Source: Desulfobacterales bacterium | GTDB taxonomy: Bacteria; Desulfobacterota; Desulfobacteria; Desulfobacterales; C00003060 | Reading direction: 5' to 3' | DNA length: 9,508 bases | NCBI GenBank assembly: GCA_020347085.1 | Contig: CP070769.1 | Span: 2,013,363 to 2,022,870, forward strand | Shown: positions 6,621 to 9,508 of the stretch, one piece after another | How positions within the stretch are numbered: the stretch's first letter is position 1 | Layout: each line of letters opens with the position of its first letter | Position numbers and translations under genes: made by a program | Notes under the pieces: model-generated | Database searches by the model: none | Seen by the model: only the letters and a program-made list of their open reading frames with translations | What the model was told of the DNA's origin: nothing

Positions 6621-7814
6621 ATGAGAATTGTGCTTTTTGCGGGAAAAGGCGGTGTGGGTAAGACGAGCATTGCAGCTGCAAGCGGGGTGGCTTGTGCGAA
6701 AAAGGGGTTAGCAACCCTCATTATGTCCCTTGATGCAGCACACAGTCTTGTCGATTCTTTTGACCTTGACAAGACACTCATGGACAAGAACAAGGGCAAG
6801 CCCATCCGGGTGGCAAAGAATCTTTCTATTCAGGAGGTTGATGCCCAGGAAGAGATTGCGAAGAACTGGGGGGAAGTGCACAAGTATATTAGCAGCCTGT
6901 TGAACATCTCAGGCATTGATGAGGTCTTGGCAGAGGAGCTTGCCATACTTCCTGGCATGGAGGAGGTGAGCTCCCTTTTGTATATCAATCGATATGTGGC
7001 CCAGAAGCGCTACGACGTCATCCTCCTTGACTGCGCCCCCACTGGAGAGTCGATCCGGTTTATCAGCATCCCTACCAGCCTGGAATGGTACATGAAGAAA
7101 CTCTTTGACATTGAGCGCAGAATCGTTAAAGTCGCCCGGCCAGTTACCAAAAAGCTCTATGCGGTGCCTCTACCAGAAGACGCGTATTTTGACACGATCC
7201 AGAGGCTCTTTGATCGGTTGGAAGGAATCGACAGGATCATGTCAGATCCCGAGATTACCTCCGTGCGCTTAATTACAAACCCCGAAAAGATCATTTTGAA
7301 GGAAACGCAGCGCGCATACATGTATTTCAGTCTCTATAAGATGTGTGTAGACGCTGTCATCATTAATCGCATATTTCCCGAGGCTGTCGAAGATGGATAT
7401 TTTGCTCGGTGGAAAGAGACTCAGGATCGCTACATCAAGAAGACCGAGGAACTGTTCAAACCCATTCCGATTCTTAAAGTTCCTATGCTGAGCGACCAGG
7501 TCGTGGGAATGAGAGATCTAGCGAAGTTGGCCCAAGAGATTTACGGCGGGTTCGACCCCGAGCAAATTATTTATGCGGAAACACCTTATACCTTCAGAAA
7601 GGTGAAGGAGGATTACTTCCTGGATATCAAGATCCCCTTCCTCACAAAAAAGGAAGTGGAACTCAGCAAACGCAACGAGGAATTAATTGTCCGCATCGGC
7701 GGGTTTAAACGCCACGTGCTGCTCCCACGTAACATTGCCACCAGAAAGCCTTCGGGTGCGAAGATAGAACACAACAAGATTGTCATCAAGTTTGGAGGGA
7801 GTCATGGCTCCTAA
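6621..7814 (+). CDS. ArsA/Get3-family ATPase with C-terminal HSP20-like domain (Get3d-like)
   Basis: This 397-residue protein belongs to the ArsA/Get3 branch of the SIMIBI ATPases. The deviant Walker A AGKGGVGKTS is at 7-16 with signature lysine K9 and P-loop K14. Switch I is SLDAAHSL (36-43), with D38 at the catalytic position and Ala where ArsA and Get3 have DPAH. PGMEEVSSL lies at 111-119 and switch II DCAPTGE at 137-143. The helical client region is about 75-270. Residues about 328-393 form a beta-rich alternation that ends in KIVIKFGG and match the ArsA HSP20-like (alpha-crystallin) domain, as in the Get3d type. There is one ATPase half only, and the Get3 zinc CxxC pair is absent. No arsenic genes are nearby, so a protein-targeting or chaperone role is more likely than arsenite export. 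AGGTG lies 5 bases before the ATG. The stop overlaps the next gene by 11 bases, so the two are probably co-translated. Confidence 0.9.
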   Translation: MRIVLFAGKGGVGKTSIAAASGVACAKKGLATLIMSLDAAHSLVDSFDLDKTLMDKNKGKPIRVAKNLSIQEVDAQEEIAKNWGEVHKYISSLLNISGIDEVLAEELAILPGMEEVSSLLYINRYVAQKRYDVILLDCAPTGESIRFISIPTSLEWYMKKLFDIERRIVKVARPVTKKLYAVPLPEDAYFDTIQRLFDRLEGIDRIMSDPEITSVRLITNPEKIILKETQRAYMYFSLYKMCVDAVIINRIFPEAVEDGYFARWKETQDRYIKKTEELFKPIPILKVPMLSDQVVGMRDLAKLAQEIYGGFDPEQIIYAETPYTFRKVKEDYFLDIKIPFLTKKEVELSKRNEELIVRIGGFKRHVLLPRNIATRKPSGAKIEHNKIVIKFGGSHGS

Positions 7815-8052
7815 AAAGAAAACGAGCAAAACGACAGGACAAGAGGGAAGCTTTGTTTGTCCCCTGTGCCTCCTTTTTGGGTGCGTCAGGGATATGACCG
7901 AGAGAAAATCCGCCTTCTTTCAACACATGAACAACGCGCGGATTGAATTTCTCGAAGGCATTAAGTCCCTCATAGACGAACAGATAGAGGGCTTAAAGAA
8001 GGGCACTGGGACCAGAAAGTCCAGGCTGACCAAGATCAAGGTCGAAGATTAA
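7804..8052 (+). CDS. Small CPLC-motif protein, likely partner of the ArsA-like ATPase
   Basis: I do not recognise a named family. I place the start at the ATG at 7804, with GGAGGG 4-5 bases upstream, rather than at the upstream in-frame ATG at 7780, which lies deeper in the ATPase gene. The 82-residue product has a Lys/Thr-rich, probably disordered N-terminus (1-15), a CPLC motif (C19, C22) with a third cysteine at 27, a long amphipathic helix (about 36-65, FFQHMNNARIEFLEGIKSLI) and a basic tail. No signal peptide or membrane segment is visible. It overlaps the ATPase gene by 11 bases, so a shared function is likely. The three cysteines could bind metal or act as redox thiols, but a fourth ligand is not evident. 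It could also be a small client adaptor. Confidence 0.75.
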   Translation: MAPKKKTSKTTGQEGSFVCPLCLLFGCVRDMTERKSAFFQHMNNARIEFLEGIKSLIDEQIEGLKKGTGTRKSRLTKIKVED

Positions 8053-8115
8053 GGCCCTGGCATTTCGTTTCTGGGTGCCGCCCAAGCCGGCACGATAAGG
8101 ACATCCGTGGGCCTT
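8051..8115. terminator. Two-tier inverted repeat between convergent genes, possible bidirectional terminator
   Basis: The outer arms AAGGCCC (8051-8057) and GGGCCTT (8109-8115) pair perfectly. Inside, GTGCCG (8075-8080) and CGGCAC (8088-8093) form a 6-bp hairpin with a 7-base loop. It begins at the stop codon of the small CPLC gene and ends 40 bp before the stop of the convergent pilZ gene, a natural place for a terminator. T-runs are short (TTT) on both sides, so intrinsic termination would be weak. Confidence 0.35.
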
Positions 8116-8154
8116 TGCTAACTGCAACTCTCACCTATCGACGCCCGGTCTCAG

Positions 8155-8622
8155 TTAAGGCATGAGGTAGAACCCCAAGGCCTTATCGAACAAGGCCGGG
8201 TCTCTAAATTCACACCCAACATACTTATCCTTAACCACTCTGACGATAACGTCTTTTTCGATTTCAGACTGGTTCACGTCGTCCAGGGTGAATTTGACCC
8301 TGACTTCGGTGCCTTTCATGAGGTTGTGCGACATGAACGTAGCGAACCCGATGCCGGTCTGGGAGATGTTTTTTACCACCATACTGTGCCAGTTTTTGCA
8401 CACCGGAAGCCTACAATAGTAACCGGTAAGATTCGTCTGTTTTCGGTGGGCCCTTCTGAATTCAAGGGATACAGAAAAAGTCAATGCACACTTGCACCGA
8501 ATCTTCAAAGGGCCTTTGTGGCCCTTAAATCTTGTAACTTTGGCAGTTTTTGAGGTCCCGCAGTTGGGGCACACGAGCACCGCTGTGTCATCTTGGTTTA
8601 CGTAAACCGTTTGGGGTTCCAC
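8155..8622 (-). CDS. Zinc-ribbon plus PilZ domain protein (cyclic-di-GMP receptor candidate)
   Basis: With a GTG start at 8622 the product has 155 residues. The first part is a zinc ribbon, CPNC at 18-21 and CKC at 43-45, giving four cysteines. The second part is a PilZ domain with both cyclic-di-GMP contacts: RRAHR at 56-60 (RxxxR) and NISQTG at 85-90 ([D/N]xSxxG), followed by VGCEFRD at 135-141. Both motifs are intact, so ligand binding is plausible. There is no signal peptide or membrane helix, so it should be cytoplasmic. An in-frame GTG at 8709 would add 29 Arg/Leu-rich residues that look non-coding and has no ribosome site; the 8622 start has AGGA about 10 bases upstream. The output partner is unknown, since no flagellar, pilus or cyclase gene is nearby. 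Its own promoter lies upstream. Confidence 0.85.
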   Translation of the reverse strand: MEPQTVYVNQDDTAVLVCPNCGTSKTAKVTRFKGHKGPLKIRCKCALTFSVSLEFRRAHRKQTNLTGYYCRLPVCKNWHSMVVKNISQTGIGFATFMSHNLMKGTEVRVKFTLDDVNQSEIEKDVIVRVVKDKYVGCEFRDPALFDKALGFYLMP

Positions 8623-8749
8623 CGAGTTTGTTCCTGTCAAGGCTATCTCAACCAATGAGGCCAACTGCAAGAGCGGCCTCTTTGCCCTCCCTGATCGGCG
8701 GGGATTCACCTTGGGGCTGCACTGCGTGTTCAGGGGACGAGCCGGTTAA

Positions 8750-8766
8750 AACTGCACGTTGCAGTT
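8750..8766 (-). promoter_or_regulatory. Strong hairpin in the pilZ leader
   Basis: AACTGCA and TGCAGTT form a perfect 7-bp stem with a 3-base loop. On the minus strand the hairpin begins about 20 nt after the predicted transcription start and is followed by a short T-run (TTTT, partly in the stem), then AACC. It could act as an attenuator or stabilise the 5' end. I do not recognise a known riboswitch, including the GEMM cyclic-di-GMP types, in this leader. Confidence 0.4.
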
Positions 8767-8792
8767 CAACAGGGCTTGCTGCAGGGTGCTTC

Positions 8793-8821
8793 AATATAGT
8801 AGGAACGGCCTTATGTGTCAA
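8793..8821 (-). promoter_or_regulatory. Sigma70-type promoter of the pilZ-domain gene
   Basis: The minus strand has a perfect TTGACA (8821-8816), a 17-base spacer and TATATT (8798-8793). The predicted start near 8786 gives a leader of about 165 nt to the GTG at 8622, or about 77 nt to the alternative GTG at 8709. The promoter lies within a 120-codon minus-strand frame (9010-8648), which argues that this frame is not a gene. Confidence 0.7.
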
Positions 8822-9290
8822 GCAATCAAGTTTTGCAACATATTGTGATTCAAGGTAATCTCGTGACACCCAGGCTCCTGACGGATGCAAGGCATGACTG
8901 AAACAGCATTTTCCTCCACTCGTAATGTCTCGATTGTCCGGCTTTTGTACGGTCAGAATTGACGATATCAAAGACCCATAACGTTTTGATAGTGAGGGAG
9001 CTGTAAACACATAGCAGAAATCGAGACTTTGGAGCTCTGTAGCTCACATGCAATATGTGGGCTATACCCACAATACCCGACGGCTAATTTGCCTTGTTCG
9101 AGATATGGGGGCAAATGGCCGCCAGCCGTTCTAAGGGATCAAAATCGTATCCTCCCATCGTAAAATACGTGTTTCCCCTGAATAAAATAGGGGCTTTCCC
9201 TGATCAAGCCGTCCTCCCAATATGACGATACATATGACAAACGCTGGGACGAAACCGCTCGAGCACGAGGACGTCGCCATGGGTTAACGC
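8822..9290. other. Region without an intact gene, upstream of pilZ
   Basis: No intact recognisable gene is seen. Two minus-strand frames (120 codons at 9010-8648, 73 codons at 9071-8850) overlap each other and match nothing I know; the first covers the pilZ promoter. The stretch holds a likely transposase remnant (9055-9203) and three short neighbouring stems (9032-9045, 9045-9059, 9056-9072). The last two share TGTG and cannot form together. Confidence 0.5.
9055..9203 (-). pseudogene. Decayed Y2-type (IS91/IS801-like) transposase fragment
   Basis: A stop-free minus-strand stretch (9203-9087) includes GGYDFDPLERLAAICPHI. This resembles the FDPLEFLARLTAHIP block of Y2 (HUH) transposases of the IS91 type. 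After a one-base frame change near 9093 the reading continues as GKLAVGYCGYSPH, which lines up with the next family block (GEQLVRYYGYYSN). The frame is closed by a stop at 9204-9206 on one side and TAG at 9084-9086 on the other. The N-terminal zinc-binding part and the catalytic region are not recognisable. Order and spacing of the two blocks fit the family, but identity is low and the call is from memory of the family pattern only. Confidence 0.4.
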
Positions 9291-9455
9291 ATGTCAAGGC
9301 GCCACAAGGCCGAACTCCGGGGCACAGCCCTGCACCTTATTCAGTCTATTGTGGAGAAGCACAGCGGAACCACAGAAATAGGCTCGGCAACAGATACGAT
9401 GAACTGCAACAGCGAGCGCATTCTCTGTCCCGAATTGTCGGGACTGCAGGGTTAG
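9291..9455 (+). pseudogene. Short ORF with coding-like core, probably decayed
   Basis: A 54-codon frame starts at ATG 9291 and ends at TAG 9453-9455. Its core, GTALHLIQSIVEKHS followed by TTEIGSATDTM, has a helix-then-strand pattern. It recalls small proteins with an IVEKHGGTxEI motif, and also the last helix of histidine-kinase ATPase domains. After TDTM the sequence turns to unrelated-looking CNSERILCPELSG. Upstream there is no good ribosome site and an in-frame TAA lies two codons before the ATG. A degraded copy of a small hypothetical gene is the best guess; a chance ORF is the alternative. Confidence 0.3.
9427..9444. repeat. Perfect 7-bp hairpin
   Basis: GTCCCGA and TCGGGAC pair perfectly around the 4-base loop ATTG. 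There is no T-run on either strand. It lies inside the 3' part of the short decayed-looking ORF, just where that frame stops resembling a protein. A terminator, the end of a small element or chance are all possible. The remaining bases to the window end hold nothing I can identify. Confidence 0.35.
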
Positions 9456-9508
9456 CGACCGAATCTAACAATGGGACCCTTCCTTACAGTCGGTTCGAAG
9501 CACTGCCA

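Noticed and set aside
6621..7814. Arsenite-pump ATPase ArsA of an ars operon
   Set aside because: There is only one ATPase half, an HSP20-like domain at the C-terminus and no arsB, arsC, arsD or arsR nearby; a Get3-type role fits better.
8623..8709. 29-residue N-terminal extension of the PilZ protein from a GTG at 8709
   Set aside because: The extension looks non-coding and has no ribosome site; GTG at 8622 has AGGA upstream and starts just before the zinc ribbon.
8623..8786. Cyclic-di-GMP riboswitch in the pilZ leader
   Set aside because: I could not find the GEMM-I or GEMM-II conserved blocks; only a simple hairpin is visible.
8648..9010. 120-codon minus-strand frame upstream of pilZ
   Set aside because: It matches no family I know, contains the strong pilZ promoter and overlaps the pilZ 5' region in another frame; probably a chance frame.
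8850..9071. 73-codon minus-strand frame
   Set aside because: No recognisable motif and no good ribosome site; it overlaps the other frame and part of the transposase remnant.
9175..9193. CCCCT/AGGGG stem followed by CTTT, terminator-like on the plus strand
   Set aside because: Only 5 bp, 9-base loop, no T-run and no plus-strand gene before it.
9482..9508. tRNA-like 3' end (GTTCGAA then CCA) at the right edge
   Set aside because: The bases around TTCGAA do not form a T-arm stem and no anticodon or D arm is present before it.

Overview
The window looks like chromosomal DNA of a Gram-negative, meso-diaminopimelate-type bacterium, most probably a member of the Desulfobacterota (old Deltaproteobacteria). 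The division and cell-wall (dcw) gene order, the DNPR meso-DAP signature in MurE, the zinc-ribbon plus PilZ protein and the small A/T-rich intergenic repeats fit that group. The phylum is an inference from style; there is no rRNA in the window.

Left two thirds (about 127-6451, all minus strand). Read in the direction of transcription, the order is mltG, a 275-bp regulatory gap, then mraZ-rsmH-ftsL-ftsI-murE. The five dcw genes are packed: 11 bp lie between mraZ and rsmH, and the other three junctions are 4-base ATGA or GTGA stop/start overlaps, so they read as one translationally coupled operon. It supplies the MraZ regulator, the 16S rRNA methyltransferase RsmH, the divisome protein FtsL, the septal transpeptidase FtsI (PBP3) and the muropeptide ligase MurE. 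A good sigma70-type promoter sits upstream of mraZ. Directly after its -10 box are 10-bp-spaced AGTGG repeats that match an MraZ autoregulatory operator. MltG, an inner-membrane lytic transglycosylase, lies just upstream in the same direction, so a glycan-strand terminating enzyme neighbours the septal synthesis genes. After murE the operon seems to break: the last 126 bp hold two families of tiny tandem repeats instead of an immediate murF.

Middle (6621-8052, plus strand). A two-gene unit diverges from mltG. It encodes an ArsA/Get3-type ATPase with a C-terminal HSP20-like (alpha-crystallin) domain, resembling the Get3d type, and an overlapping 82-residue protein with a CPLC motif and a long helix. 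This pair is the best candidate for an undescribed system here. A two-tier inverted repeat follows, before the convergent pilZ gene.

Right end (8155-9508). A minus-strand gene encodes a zinc ribbon joined to a PilZ (cyclic-di-GMP binding) domain. It has a near-consensus promoter (TTGACA-17-TATATT) and probably a long leader with a strong hairpin. Beyond it, about 690 bp lack any intact recognisable gene. They hold what looks like a frameshifted remnant of a Y2/IS91-type transposase, a short decayed-looking ORF and several small hairpins, so the stretch reads as a gene graveyard.
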